Positions 24,207 to 33,108 of a DNA stretch of 64,000 nucleotides are shown piece by piece; the first letter of the stretch is position 1; each line of letters starts with the position of its first letter. The translations under genes and the position numbers were made by a program. The notes below the pieces were generated by a model. It ran no database searches and was not told the DNA's origin. It was given only the letters and a program-made list of their open reading frames with translations. Source of the stretch: Streptomyces flavochromogenes (GTDB lineage: Bacteria; Actinomycetota; Actinomycetes; Streptomycetales; Streptomycetaceae); NCBI RefSeq assembly GCF_000717595.1, contig NZ_JNZO01000050.1, positions 7,603 to 71,602 of the forward strand, in the 5' to 3' direction.

Positions 24207-24491
24207 TCATGCGGCGGTGGGCTCGGCAGAGGCGTCCTGTTGGGCTGCCGCGGGCCCGACGACGGCAAGTGGGATGCCGAGGCTCGTGCACATTCTGCGG
24301 GCGCGGGCGAGGGCGCTGAGCGAGGCCGGCGATGGGTGGCTCCCCACCACCTTCAGCTGGACGATCCGGGGTCGGTGGGCGTGGACCAGCGTTTCCGTCT
24401 CCAGGGCGGCCGCGGCCCGGTGGGTGACATCGAGGTCGCACGGGAGCGTCACATGCAGGATTCCGTCTGTGAGGACGTGACTGATGACCAT
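24207..24491 (-). CDS. Short STAS-like protein
   Basis: 94 residues from the ATG at 24491 with AAGGAG upstream: MVISHVLTDGILHVTLPCDL, DVTHRAAAALETETLVHAHR, PRIVQLKVVGSHPSPASLSA and LARARRMCTSLGIPLAVVGP. The order of strand-helix-strand-loop-helix-strand fits a STAS domain, but the phospho-acceptor motif is absent. It is the third STAS-type gene in 3 kb. Confidence 0.62.
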   Translation of the reverse strand: MVISHVLTDGILHVTLPCDLDVTHRAAAALETETLVHAHRPRIVQLKVVGSHPSPASLSALARARRMCTSLGIPLAVVGPAAAQQDASAEPTAA

Positions 24492-24738
24492 GACTTCTCC
24501 TTCCAGGGGAGCGACCCACCGCGCGGGACACCCGGTCGGCACAGCGGCGGCTCGACGGGATCACTGACCATGATGCGCGGAGAGCACCCCGTTCGCTCGC
24601 CCTCTGCCCGTGCTGAGCTTGCCATTTGCCCAAAAGAGCGTGTCAGAACGGCTCGTCCAACCGAAGAGCGACCCTGCCACCTCCGGGTGCCGCTCGGTAT
24701 ACGAAGGCCTTGACCGTTCAACGGACTGGCCGACAGTG

Positions 24739-25062
24739 TTAGTGGCCGAGCGACTGCTTCAGCTCGGACTTGTTCATCGACGAGCGGCCGTGAATGTTCC
24801 GGCGCTTCGCCTCTTCGTACAGCTGGTTGTACGTCGGGCCTTCCGAGCCGCTCGAGGACCGCTGACCGCCTCGTTTCGACGACGACTTGCCCTGGGTGGA
24901 AGACTTGCTCGCGGTCTTCGATTCGCCGGAACGCGCCCGTTCTTTGTTCACCGTGCGGGCGGCGATCTCCTTGGCCCGCCTCGTACTCTCCCCGCGATCC
25001 TCCGCACTCTCCTTGATGTGCTCGTACTGCCGTTCCCGTTTGGAACTCGATCCGCGAGGCAT
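24739..25062 (-). CDS. Basic Rho-N-like protein, paralogue of the one at 18.7 kb
   Basis: 107 residues from the ATG at 25062 (GGAAGG upstream): MPRGSSSKRERQYEHIKESA opens it, a Ser/Lys linker follows, and QLYEEAKRRNIHGRSSMNKS with ELKQSLGH closes it. Same architecture as 18748-19074 with clear but incomplete identity, so an old duplication rather than a recent one. Probably nucleic-acid binding. Confidence 0.8.
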   Translation of the reverse strand: MPRGSSSKRERQYEHIKESAEDRGESTRRAKEIAARTVNKERARSGESKTASKSSTQGKSSSKRGGQRSSSGSEGPTYNQLYEEAKRRNIHGRSSMNKSELKQSLGH

Positions 25063-25173
25063 GACGGTTACCTTCCGTGATGTGCCGGATGCCTGGCTTA
25101 CGACGCCTACAGGGTCGCCCTTCGCCTGTGCCCACAGAGACAGACATCAATCACTCGACTCTGCATCTGGCTT

Positions 25174-25632
25174 GCCGGGCGGGAGGCAGGCCGTCGTATC
25201 GCCGCGGCCGTCCTCGCGGCCGGCACCATGGTCTCGATCGTCGCCCTGCCGCTCTCTGCTCACGAGGGCGACCGTCACCGGACGCCGAAGGCGGAGATCA
25301 GCGCTGTCCAGGCCGCCAGCCCCGGCCGCGACAACCGCACTGTGCGGTCGCTGAACGCCGAGTGGGTCGAGATCACGAACAACACCCGCAACGCGATCAA
25401 CCTCAATGGCTGGACCCTGAAGGACGAGGACGGCCACCGCTACAAGTTCAACGACTTCCGTCTCGCCGGGCGCTCCACCGTCCGCGTCCACACCGGTGAG
25501 GGCCGTGACACCCGCACCGACGTGTTCCAGGACCGCCGCAACTACGTGTGGGACAACACCGACACCGCGACGCTCCGTGATGCCCGCGGCCGTACCGTCG
25601 ACACCGAGTCCTGGGGCCACCGCCACCGCTGA
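25174..25632 (+). pseudogene. Lamin-tail-domain exoprotein, copy A, 5' end lost
   Basis: In frame: GRRIAAAVLAAGTMVSIVAL, then PLSAHEGDRHRTPKAEISAV, then WVEITNNTRNAINLNGWTLK and DEDGHRYKFNDFRLAGRSTV to SWGHRHR. This is a signal peptide followed by a complete LTD (lamin tail) domain. Copy B at 41537 starts MSASSTARRIAATVLAAG with a good ribosome binding site. Here that start is replaced by unrelated DNA. The only ATG left (25228) would cut the signal peptide short. LTD proteins are secreted and usually sit next to nuclease or phosphatase domains. Confidence 0.8.
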
Positions 25633-25648
25633 CCCCACCCGGTAGCCG

Positions 25649-25676
25649 GTCTTCCGCTACGTCCCCAGCGGAAGAC
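25649..25676 (+). terminator. Hairpin after lamin-tail copy A
   Basis: GTCTTCCGCT (25649-25658) pairs with AGCGGAAGAC (25667-25676) around an 8-nt loop, 17 nt after the stop codon. In copy B the deletion has removed the left arm but kept the right. Confidence 0.65.
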
Positions 25677-25774
25677 GGGGCACCGGCCTGTGGATCGCCG
25701 AGCACAGCAAAGGCCTCGTGCCACCACGTCCGTTCCGTGCCTGCCCCGGGCCAAGGCCCCAGAATCGGGTCGGG

Positions 25775-26148
25775 TCAGCCCTGTGCCTTGATGTGTTCGA
25801 GGACGCTGGTGAAGGCTTCGGTGGGTGAGAAGTCCACGTATTCGCAGTCCTCGAGGGCCACGGGGGCGTGCCCGGGCGGCCAGTAGAAGGCTTGGCCCGC
25901 CTCGTAGATCTCCTCCCCGTCCTTCGTCACCATCTTCAGTCTCCCTTTGAGCATGTAGCCCCAGTGAGGGAGGCGCAGAGGCCGTCGGGCAGGCCGGTCA
26001 GGGCCGGTCGCATATCGGTGCCCTTCGGAAACCGGACGAAGGCCACGGAGAGATCTTCTCCGATCGCTCGTGTACGGAGTTCGACGCCTCCACCTTCGAT
26101 CACGACCGGAGTGTCATCCCGCGTCGTCGCCGGCATGGCCGTCTCCAT
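25775..26148 (-). pseudogene. Cupin-domain protein, frameshifted
   Basis: From 26148 the minus strand reads METAMPATTRDDTPVVIEGG, ELRTRAIGEDLSVAFVRFPK and then shifts. The next frame continues GYMLKGRLKMVTKDGEEIYE, AGQAFYWPPGHAPVALEDCE and FSPTEAFTSVLEHIKAQG. Joined, it is a normal cupin of about 120 residues (HWGY-MLKGR, GQAFYWPPGH). The break is one or two bases near 25970. Small-molecule-binding or stress-related cupins of this type are common in Streptomyces. Confidence 0.72.
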
Positions 26149-26690
26149 TCCCTGGGGCTACGGGGGAGTAGTTTCCTTCCTCCAGGCTGGCCCCAGTGGC
26201 TGGATCGCGCCATGTCAGCGTGGTGGGTCGGCCTGGGCAGCGGCCGGCCAGGATAGGCCAACCGGTACTCCGACGACCCCGAAGACCTCATCCTCTGCCT
26301 CGCCTGCAACCACGGCAGGCCACGTGCCGCGGCCCCGCACGCGCCCCCTCGTCCCGCCGCTGCCCGCCGGGTCCGCCACCGTACTGTCGCCCGCCCAGCC
26401 GGTCCTCCGTCACCGCGCGTGCGCGCGGCCCACCGTGGTCCTTCACGCCCGGCCCCGCCCCGTCCGGAGCGGCCCGACCGGCCGTACCGCGCTCGGTCAC
26501 GCCCACTCTGCCGCTCCCGCTTCGCCCGCGTCCCACCGGCGCGTTCCCTCCCGGGAGTCTGACCGCGCGAAAGGGCCCTGACCGGCCGAACGAGTGACCG
26601 TCACCCTTGACTCGCACAATCGAGTCTGTCCGAGTGCTGGAGCGGCGAACGTGCGCACAGGTCCTTTCATAGCTCCAATCGATGCGCGGG
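26149..26690. other. No supported gene
   Basis: Frames here are Pro/Arg/Ala-rich. A plus-strand piece DDPEDLILCLACNHGRP is the only protein-like text, too short to call. Confidence 0.45.
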
Positions 26691-26697
26691 TTGGAAC

Positions 26698-26940
26698 GTG
26701 ACCGCATCCAAAGAATCCGCGAACTCGCGCGCTTCGAACCGGCAGAAGGCCGACCAGGACCCCTTCGAGTGGCTGCCCCCGGCCCCTGACGCCCTGTGCC
26801 GGTAGGCGACGGAGTGGACCGCGACCAAACTCCGCCGGTAGCTCGCCGTCGACCAGGACGAGCAGGACCGCCTCTTCGACATCGCGGCCGACTGCGGCGG
26901 CACCGGCGTGGAGTTCACCCCGCCCCCGCAGGTGTTTTCT
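26698..26940 (+). pseudogene. HNH/GmrSD-type endonuclease C-terminus with two amber codons
   Basis: The frame reads NRQKADQDPFEWLPPAPDAL CR, TAG, ATEWTATKLRR, TAG, LAVDQDEQDRLFDIAADCGG in three pieces. The order (QKxDxDPxEWLPP, then CxYxxxWxxxKxRW, then a C-terminal helix) is that of the last 70 residues of actinobacterial secreted HNH endonucleases (DUF1524-like). Both stops lie where aromatic residues are expected. The catalytic His region is missing. Confidence 0.5.
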
Positions 26941-26999
26941 GTGCCGGGCCGTCGCTGTCCCTTCTTCCTCGTACCGGAGTGACCATGGCGTCCCTGAGC

Positions 27000-27215
27000 C
27001 GTACTTCAGCGCGACGCGGACCGTACCCCCGGTGATGGCCTCCGCGAAGTCGGCCTCCAGGGTGAGGGTTTCGCGTTGGCCCCGGACCAGGGGAGTCGGT
27101 GTGAGGAAAACACTTCTGATCACGGACGCGCCGGGCGGCCCGCTGGCTGTCTGTCCGGCGTCGTCCCAGGGAGCGGCAACGAAGGCGAACGGCCACCCGG
27201 TGGTGGTGACACAGT
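27000..27215 (-). pseudogene. Possible fragment of an ML/Ig-like domain gene
   Basis: The minus strand gives TTTGWPFAFVAAPWDDAGQT, then SVFLTPTPLVRGQRETLTLE and GGTVRVALKYG before the text degrades. This resembles the first strands of an ML (MD-2-related lipid-binding) type beta sandwich. There is no start and the remainder is out of frame. Confidence 0.3.
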
Positions 27216-27438
27216 GTTGAATGCAACCGGGTCTATGACCTGTTCCGCCGGTGGCAGCGGAGCGGCGCCTGGCACGGATCTTCACCCGGTTCCAGGCCCT
27301 GGCGGAGGCGCAGGGGCGATCACGTGGGACCTGAATGTCGACTCCACGGTCTGCCGCGCCCACCAGCATGCGGCCGGGGCCCGCAAGCAGGGCGACCGGC
27401 AGAAGGTACCGCCGGGCGTCGCCCGCCGCCCGCCGCTC

Positions 27439-28689
27439 TCAGCGGCACCCGGTCGGCGAAGGCCGTGCGCCGGTGACTACGAGCGAGACGTTCTGCCCGC
27501 CGAAGCCGAAGGAATTGCTGAGCACGGCATTCTGGGGGACGTCTCGTCGCTCTGTGACGACATCGAGATCGATGTCGGGAGCGATGCCGGCCGCGGTGAG
27601 GTTCCGGGTCGGTGGGATGACGCCGTGCTCCACGCTGAGGATGGCGATGAGTGCTTCGATCGCGCCGGCGGCGCCGAAGAGGTGACCGAGTGCCGCCTTG
27701 GGGGCTGTCACGGTGGTGCGGCCGAAGACCTCCCCGATGGCGCGCGCCTCGGCGATGTCGCCGATCGGAGTCCCGGTGGCATGGACGTTGATGTGGCTGA
27801 TCTGCTCGGGAGCCAGACCGGCTTGCGCGAGGGCTTTCCGCATCGCCGAGATCTGACCGGAGCCGTCCGCGGCGGGTGCCGTGATGTGGTGGGCGTCGGC
27901 TGCGATGCCGGCGCCGGCGAGCACTGCGTGGACGCGCGCGTGCCGGGCTGCGGCGTGCTCGGCGCTTTCCAGCACCACGACAGCCGCGCCTTCGCTGAGG
28001 ACGAATCCGCTGCGGTCCGCGGCGAACGGCCGTGACGCGGACGCGGGTTCGACGGTGTGCCGCGACAGTGCTTGTGCTTGGACGAAGCCGGCAACGGTGA
28101 TCGGTGTAATGGCGGCCTCGGTCCCGCCCGCGATGACCACGTCCGCCTCGCCGGCACGGATGAGCCTGGCTCCCAGGGCGATCGCCTCGGCACCCGAGGA
28201 GCAGGCGGAGACGGGCGTGTAGGCCCCTGCCCGTGCACCGAATTCGATACTGATCAGCGCCGCCGCCGCATTGGGCATGAGCATCGGGACCGTGCGTGGT
28301 GAGACGCGCCGCGCCCCGGCCGCTTCCAGTGCGTCGTCTTCCTTCAACAGCGTGCGTACGCCGCCGATACCCGTACCGATCGCCGCTGCGAGCCGGTCCG
28401 GGTCCACTTCTGGGGCGCTGGCATCGGCCCAGGCTTCGGCCGCTGCGGCCAAAGCCGCCTGCTGCGAACGGTCGAGCCGTCTGGCCTGCACCGCAAGCAG
28501 CGACTCCGCGGGGTCGACCGCCATCGTCCCCGCGACGATGTCGGGGAGGCCGACATCTTCGTGGCTACGGAGGACGCCGCCACGGATGCCGGACTTGCCG
28601 GCAAGCAGGGCGTCCCAGGTGGACGCCACGTCTGCCCCGAGTGGTGTGATCGCGCCGAGTCCGGTCACGACGACTTGAGTCCCGTGCAT
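27439..28689 (-). CDS. Beta-ketoacyl-ACP synthase II (FabF-like)
   Basis: 416 residues, full KAS II length. N-terminus VVVTGLGAITPLGADVASTW; nucleophile VSACSSGAEAIALGARLIRA; catalytic histidines in HATGTPIGD and KAALGHLFGAAG; C-terminus NSFGFGGQNVSLV. It condenses malonyl-ACP with acyl-ACP. No acyl carrier protein, malonyltransferase or reductase gene is beside it, so it is a stand-alone paralogue, perhaps for membrane lipid adjustment or a distant pathway. It is divergent from a TetR regulator across 64 bp with two palindromic sites, so it is very likely that regulator's target. Confidence 0.95.
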   Translation of the reverse strand: MHGTQVVVTGLGAITPLGADVASTWDALLAGKSGIRGGVLRSHEDVGLPDIVAGTMAVDPAESLLAVQARRLDRSQQAALAAAAEAWADASAPEVDPDRLAAAIGTGIGGVRTLLKEDDALEAAGARRVSPRTVPMLMPNAAAALISIEFGARAGAYTPVSACSSGAEAIALGARLIRAGEADVVIAGGTEAAITPITVAGFVQAQALSRHTVEPASASRPFAADRSGFVLSEGAAVVVLESAEHAAARHARVHAVLAGAGIAADAHHITAPAADGSGQISAMRKALAQAGLAPEQISHINVHATGTPIGDIAEARAIGEVFGRTTVTAPKAALGHLFGAAGAIEALIAILSVEHGVIPPTRNLTAAGIAPDIDLDVVTERRDVPQNAVLSNSFGFGGQNVSLVVTGARPSPTGCR

Positions 28690-28703
28690 GCCCCTCTACC
28701 TTC

Positions 28704-28746
28704 TTGTATGCGATACAAGTCAATGTCTTTGTTGTATCACATACAA
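28704..28746. promoter_or_regulatory. Two operator palindromes between fabF-like and tetR-like genes
   Basis: TTGTATGCGATACAA (28704-28718) and TTGTATCACATACAA (28732-28746) share the perfect 6-bp arms TTGTAT/ATACAA with a 3-nt centre, and are 28 bp centre to centre. They sit between divergent starts at 28689 and 28754. Sites of this form bind TetR dimers, so autoregulation plus repression of the synthase gene is expected. Confidence 0.8.
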
Positions 28747-28753
28747 TTCGGGT

Positions 28754-29371
28754 GTGGAAAAGAAGCGAACCGAAGCCCGATCGACGTCGGCTCGGTCGCG
28801 TGATCGAGGTCGCGCGACGAGGTACCGGCTGATCGAGGCGACTGCACGGCTGTGCGCGGAACGGCCCGGCGCCGAGGTGAGTGTCGCGGAGATCGCGAAG
28901 GCGGCGGGTGTCTTCCCCAACCAGGTCACCTACCACTTCGGCTCCAAGGACTCGCTCCTCGTGCACGCCGCCTTTCTCGGCTTGCTGCGCGACGCCCGAC
29001 GGATTGAGCGCATCGGTCGCCAAGCCCCCGATGCGGCGACGTTCCGGCGCAACATCGCCCGCGCCGTGCTGGCCATGCCCTCGCTCCCGTCAGTCACACG
29101 AGCACTCGCCGCCGGGATCTCCAAGCCCGAACTCGCCCCCGTGGTCGACCAGCATCTCCAGTTGCTGTTCCGGCAATCCGAACGCTTCGTAAGCCGGCTC
29201 ATCGACAGTCGCGGCTGGAGGGCTCGCCGGCCGCTCAACGTGGAAGCCAGGACGTTCTGGAGCACCGCGCTTGGCGCGGTGCTGCTCGTCCGCGCCGGGG
29301 CACATGGCACCGTCGCCGACCTCGACCTCGCCGGAGCACTCACCATCCACGACGAACCCGATCCCGTTTAG
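28754..29371 (+). CDS. TetR-family transcriptional regulator
   Basis: 205 residues from the GTG at 28754 (MEKKRTEARSTSARSRDRGR). The helix-turn-helix is RYRLIEATARLCAERPGAEV, SVAEIAKAAGVFPNQVTYHF and GSKDSLLVHAAFL, as in the TetR_N family. The C-terminal domain is TetR_C-like. The start lies 8 nt from the second operator, so the transcript is probably leaderless or nearly so. It most likely represses the divergent ketoacyl synthase and itself, with an acyl-type ligand as a guess. Confidence 0.93.
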   Translation: MEKKRTEARSTSARSRDRGRATRYRLIEATARLCAERPGAEVSVAEIAKAAGVFPNQVTYHFGSKDSLLVHAAFLGLLRDARRIERIGRQAPDAATFRRNIARAVLAMPSLPSVTRALAAGISKPELAPVVDQHLQLLFRQSERFVSRLIDSRGWRARRPLNVEARTFWSTALGAVLLVRAGAHGTVADLDLAGALTIHDEPDPV

Positions 29372-29444
29372 CTCAGCCGAACAGGCCGGCGACGACGCGC
29401 GTGGGTCCCGCACGACGATGGCTGGCCGTGACCGGTCCAGCCCC

Positions 29445-29693
29445 TGGCTTCTGCCAGGCCGCTTCCCGGACCAGCATCGCAGCCCACAGGTCCTGCGAGC
29501 CCGGCTGAAGAAGCTCGGCATCTACAGCCGCCCCACCCAGCACTCTGCACTCCGCGACCTTGGCCAGGACCTGCCCCAGAGTGTCATCAACCGGCTGCTC
29601 GGAATCAGCATCACTTCCGTCGACCGGTGGAAAGTCGACAGCCTCTGGGCCACCTACGCCGCTGCCGTCGCTGGCCGAACCAAAACGATGTAG
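29445..29693 (+). pseudogene. Site-specific integrase, C-terminal remnant
   Basis: WLLPGRFPDQHRSPQVLRAR, then LKKLGIYSRPTQHSALRDLG, QDLPQSVINRLLGISITSVD and RWKVDSLWATYAAAV to a stop. The order matches the last part of actinobacterial phage-integrase-like proteins annotated as integrases that carry a final DLLGxHxxTAxRW helix. No start or catalytic Arg/Tyr region is left. Confidence 0.55.
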
Positions 29694-29856
29694 GTCGCCT
29701 GATCGATGTCGGCCCCGGTCTTCCATCCCCGGCCCAGGGTGCAAGGTAGCGGCGGCCACGGAAACTCGCCTTCGCTGCCCGGCCGTCGTTGGGGGCTCGC
29801 CCGAGACGGAACGTACGATTGGACGCCGGGGCGAACGGAGAGCTGCGAGGACTCAA

Positions 29857-30729
29857 GTGGCTGGCGAAGTGAGTAAAGAGCTGATCATCGGCCCCCGCAG
29901 CGAGCGCGTGCGACAGGAGCTGGCGGAAGCCGCTGCCTGGAGCGCGTACGCGGCGGAGCTTCGCGAGGTACTCGGAGCCGCGATTGAGAAGAGTGGCGCA
30001 GACCTCTTGGAGGTGGGCGGGCTGCTGGTGAGCGAGCCCCTTCCCGAAGAGCACCGCGGCCTGCGCAATGGTGCGGGGGTCCGGCCGCCGCAAGCGATAG
30101 GTCTCGCCGAGGGAATGGCAGCCGGGCACGGGCCGTATTGTCAGCTCGCCGCACCCGGGAGACTTCAGATCGAGTCAGGATGGGACGGAGCAGTACACCT
30201 CTACACCACACCAGCGGTGGCCGCCGAGCTGGCGGGATTCCATGGTGAGGGCGTGACGTTCCTGTGGCGAGACGCGGCTCCTGAACCCATAGAGGTCTCG
30301 GACCCCGTCGATGCCGTCGCGGACGCGGGTTTCTGGGCGAGGGTGGCGGCAGCGTCCGAGTGCCTAACCATGGTCTGCGAGCGCTGGGCGTACGGCGCTC
30401 AGGGGTGCAGATGGTTCCGCGTGACGCCAGAGAGCACAGCCGAAGTGGCCCGACTACTGCGGCCACGCTCGCTGGTTTGCGTGGCCATCGAGCCGGAGCT
30501 GAACCCCAGAGCGGAGCTGCTGCAAGACGACTTCACCGCCTTCGTGGCCCCGCTGCCGCACGGCGAACTGGCCCACCGGAACTACCCCGGTGGAGCCGAC
30601 ACACTCTCCAAGGTCACGGATGACGGTTTCTCCCTCATGCTGGCCGATGCGGCGCTGGGTGACTGGTGCGCCGTCGTACCGGACACGGACGGGGTGGCCA
30701 GAGGACAGTGGGAGACCCCGGGTGAGTAG
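29857..30729 (+). CDS. Unknown protein, possibly immunity-like
   Basis: 290 residues from the GTG at 29857, with GAGGA 5 nt upstream. It begins MAGEVSKELIIGPRSERVRQ and continues with acidic helical text (ELREVLGAAIEKSGADLLEV). The second half has beta-rich, aromatic segments (AGFWARVAAASECLTMVCER, WAYGAQGCRWFRVTPESTAE, LCVAIEP-like) ending GDWCAVVPDTDG. No signal peptide. I do not recognise a family. Confidence 0.6.
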   Translation: MAGEVSKELIIGPRSERVRQELAEAAAWSAYAAELREVLGAAIEKSGADLLEVGGLLVSEPLPEEHRGLRNGAGVRPPQAIGLAEGMAAGHGPYCQLAAPGRLQIESGWDGAVHLYTTPAVAAELAGFHGEGVTFLWRDAAPEPIEVSDPVDAVADAGFWARVAAASECLTMVCERWAYGAQGCRWFRVTPESTAEVARLLRPRSLVCVAIEPELNPRAELLQDDFTAFVAPLPHGELAHRNYPGGADTLSKVTDDGFSLMLADAALGDWCAVVPDTDGVARGQWETPGE

Positions 30730-30838
30730 TTGAGGTACAGAATATCCCCGGCGAGAACGATCTTGCTGGGGTTCGCCTAACTTGTCCGAACTGACGGGTG
30801 ACGGCGCCGACCCGCAGCTCTCTCAGGTCGGGGATGGC

Positions 30839-31435
30839 TTACCGCCAGAGGTCCGCCCCTTCACGGCCACTCGGATCCATCGTCAGCAGGTCCTCGTGAA
30901 GACCCGAGAGGCGGCGGCCGGTGGGGGACCCATCCTTGCCGGACTCCACGACCACCCAGCCGGCGTCGACGCCGGACACGTTCACATCCGCACCGCAATC
31001 AAGCTCGTCGACCGTCGCGAAGACCGCTTCGTAGGCAACCGCCCGAGCCATGAGTTCGAGGTCATCCCTGTCCGCACCCGCATCCAGCAAGCGCCGAGCC
31101 GCCGCTACTTGCTCCAAGGCTCCCGGTCCTGCCCATCCGTCGATCGCACCACGCCAGAGGGAGCGGAGCAGCACGAAGCGAGCCAACTGCGGCTGGTTCT
31201 CATCGATCTCCGACCTCGCCCCATCCGGCGCATCAGTCGCGCCGAGAGCCTCGAACTGTGTTCGGAGCGACTCCGCCGCGGCCCGCTTCGACGGAGCGAG
31301 CCCGGACAACCACGACTGCCACTTCGCCTCAGTATCATCCATCGCACCAGGATGCCCCACCAGCCGCACAACACGATCGAGATCAACAGCTCTCACGCAA
31401 GCGCGGTCAGAGCCAAATTCAACGAGCCTCATCAC
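30839..31435 (-). CDS. Unknown protein
   Basis: 198 residues. MMRLVEFGSDRACVRAVDLD overlaps the end of the preceding minus-strand gene by 17 nt, or translation begins at the ATG at 31342 (MDDTEAKWQSWLSGLAPSKR). The middle is helical (FVLLRSLWRGAIDGWAGPGA, LEQVAAARRLLDAGADRDDL) and the end beta-like (VSGVDAGWVVVESGKDGSPT). It has the feel of an immunity or effector-associated protein but nothing specific is visible. Confidence 0.6.
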   Translation of the reverse strand: MMRLVEFGSDRACVRAVDLDRVVRLVGHPGAMDDTEAKWQSWLSGLAPSKRAAAESLRTQFEALGATDAPDGARSEIDENQPQLARFVLLRSLWRGAIDGWAGPGALEQVAAARRLLDAGADRDDLELMARAVAYEAVFATVDELDCGADVNVSGVDAGWVVVESGKDGSPTGRRLSGLHEDLLTMDPSGREGADLWR

Positions 31436-32725
31436 CGGTCCCGAGTCCGTTGAGGCGCGGATCGCGGGCCGCCGCCTGGCGCGTCCAGACGGCGGGGTCG
31501 TGGCTGAGCCGCTCGATCAGTGCCGGGGTGGCGGCCGGGTCCCGGACGGCCAGGCGACGGTAGTTCCCGTCCGGGTGGTCCGCGTAGCGGGCGGCGAGAC
31601 CCTCGCGGGGAAAGCGGGGATGCGTCTCCGCCATCCAGGCGGAGAACGTCCCGCCGAGCCGCGCGAACACGCGCATCAGAACTTCCTCCGGGGTGTCCGG
31701 GTGGTGGATGCCCAGGCAGTTCTCCACCACGGGGTCCTCGACGCGTGCGAGCCGGTGCAGCAGGTCGGGCGGCAGGTGAGGGCTCCGCGCGGCGGTGCGC
31801 CTGAGCAGTGGGTGGGCGGAGGTCGCGGCCCGGCGCAGTACCTCAGGGTCGGCGAGCCCGTCGCGTACCCACTGCACGCCGTCGCCCCTGTCGAGGTCTC
31901 CGACCGTGAAGTCGATCGCCATGCGCCGTGTCTCGTCCAGCTCGGGCCGAAGGGAGACCGCGAGCCGCACGGCCTCGTCGGGGTCGACGGCGAGCCGCTC
32001 CACGAGGTCGGCGGGCAGCGACGGGTTCCCCCCCCCAGGGCCACCAGGCACGTCCGCTCGGCGACGCACCGCTCGGCGTCGGCGCGGTGCAGGCGCCCGT
32101 GGCGCAGAGCCTCGGCGGCTGCCTTCGGATCGCGGAGGAGTGCGGCGGTGACGCGTGCGTCCCGCCGGCACTCCCTCAGCGCGGCGGCTCGGCGCACCTC
32201 CGGGTCGGGGTCGGCCGACAGCGCCGACCGCTCGCCCGACGGCAGGACCTCCCATGCGCGCACCGCGCTCAGGCGCGCCGCCGGATCGTGGTGCGTGGCC
32301 AGCGAGGCCACGAACGACGGCGTCAGATGGGGCGAGTCCAGCAGCGCCGCTCGTACGGAAGGGGCGGGGTCGTCGAGCAGGCGGGCGCACACGGCGTCCG
32401 GCAGCGGCGCGACCTTGGTCCGCGGGTCGTACACGTCGGGTCCGTACGCGAGAGCGGACCTCACCTTGGGGGAGGGATCGTCCGCGAGCCGGGCCCGCTG
32501 GGCGGGCTCGGCCCCGGCGCTCGTCGCGAAGTGGATCCGTGCGCCCGGGGCCGGGTGGGCCAGGATCATCGCGACGGCCGGCTCGGGCAGTCCGGACCGC
32601 TGGAGGGCGTGACGGGGCGGACCATGACCGACGTCGTCGACGGCGAGCAGGCGGAGCAGCAGCGGTGTCGGCAACGCCGGATTGCCGGCGACTCCGTCCA
32701 GAGCGGATGAGTGGAACGCGACCAT
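31419..32725 (-). pseudogene. HEAT/leucine-variant-repeat protein, frameshifted at a G9 run
   Basis: From the ATG at 32725 the minus strand gives MVAFHSSALDGVAGNPALPT and many repeats of the form LADDPSPKVRSALAYGPDV, LLDDPAPSVRAALLDSPHL, LSADPDPEVRRAAAL. Near 32028-32036 a run of nine G (C on the plus strand) breaks the frame. The next frame continues NPSLPADLVERLAVDPDEAV, RLAVSLRPELDETRRMAID, to DPRLNGLGTGDEAR. Joined, it is an all-helical solenoid of about 435 residues made of roughly 22-residue repeats. One base change restores the frame, so phase variation or a sequencing error are both possible. Confidence 0.78.
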
Positions 32726-32886
32726 GGCTCCTCTGCCCCTGTGTCTTTCCGGACGAGCCGTCAGCTGCGGGACTGGCGATCGAGTGGTCCCCGGTCAGTG
32801 TGATGGCTGGGCGTTCCGTATTCACTGCGGATGGGGTGGCCTTATCGTGCGAGTCTTCCTGATCACTGCGCACGAAGGACAACTCC

Positions 32887-33108
32887 ATGACGACTCCGGG
32901 TCAGTCTCCCGCTCCGGTCGGGCAGCCGCCAATCATCATCAACAACAACGTCGCCGCCTCGGCGGCTGTGGCGGGCGGGTACGGGATGGTCCGGCGCCGG
33001 CGCCAGTCGTTCGGGCTCCACTGCGTCCTGCTGATGCTTACCTGCGGGATCGGGAACGTCTTCTACGCCATGCACATCTCGCGTTGGAACCGGAACCGGG
33101 GCCTGTGA
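32887..33108 (+). CDS. Small membrane protein
   Basis: 73 residues starting MTTPGQSPAPVGQPPIIINN, with GGACAA upstream of the ATG at 32887. A Pro/Asn/Ala-rich N-terminus is followed by the basic RRRRQSFGLHC and one hydrophobic helix (VLLMLTCGIGNVFYAMHI). Similar small proteins are found in phage and plasmid-rich parts of Streptomyces genomes. Its stop overlaps the next start (GTGA), so the two are coupled. Confidence 0.75.
   Translation: MTTPGQSPAPVGQPPIIINNNVAASAAVAGGYGMVRRRRQSFGLHCVLLMLTCGIGNVFYAMHISRWNRNRGL

Noticed and set aside
27439..28689. A polyketide or fatty-acid biosynthetic gene cluster around the ketoacyl synthase
   Set aside because: No acyl carrier protein, chain-length factor, acyltransferase, ketoreductase or thioesterase gene is nearby.
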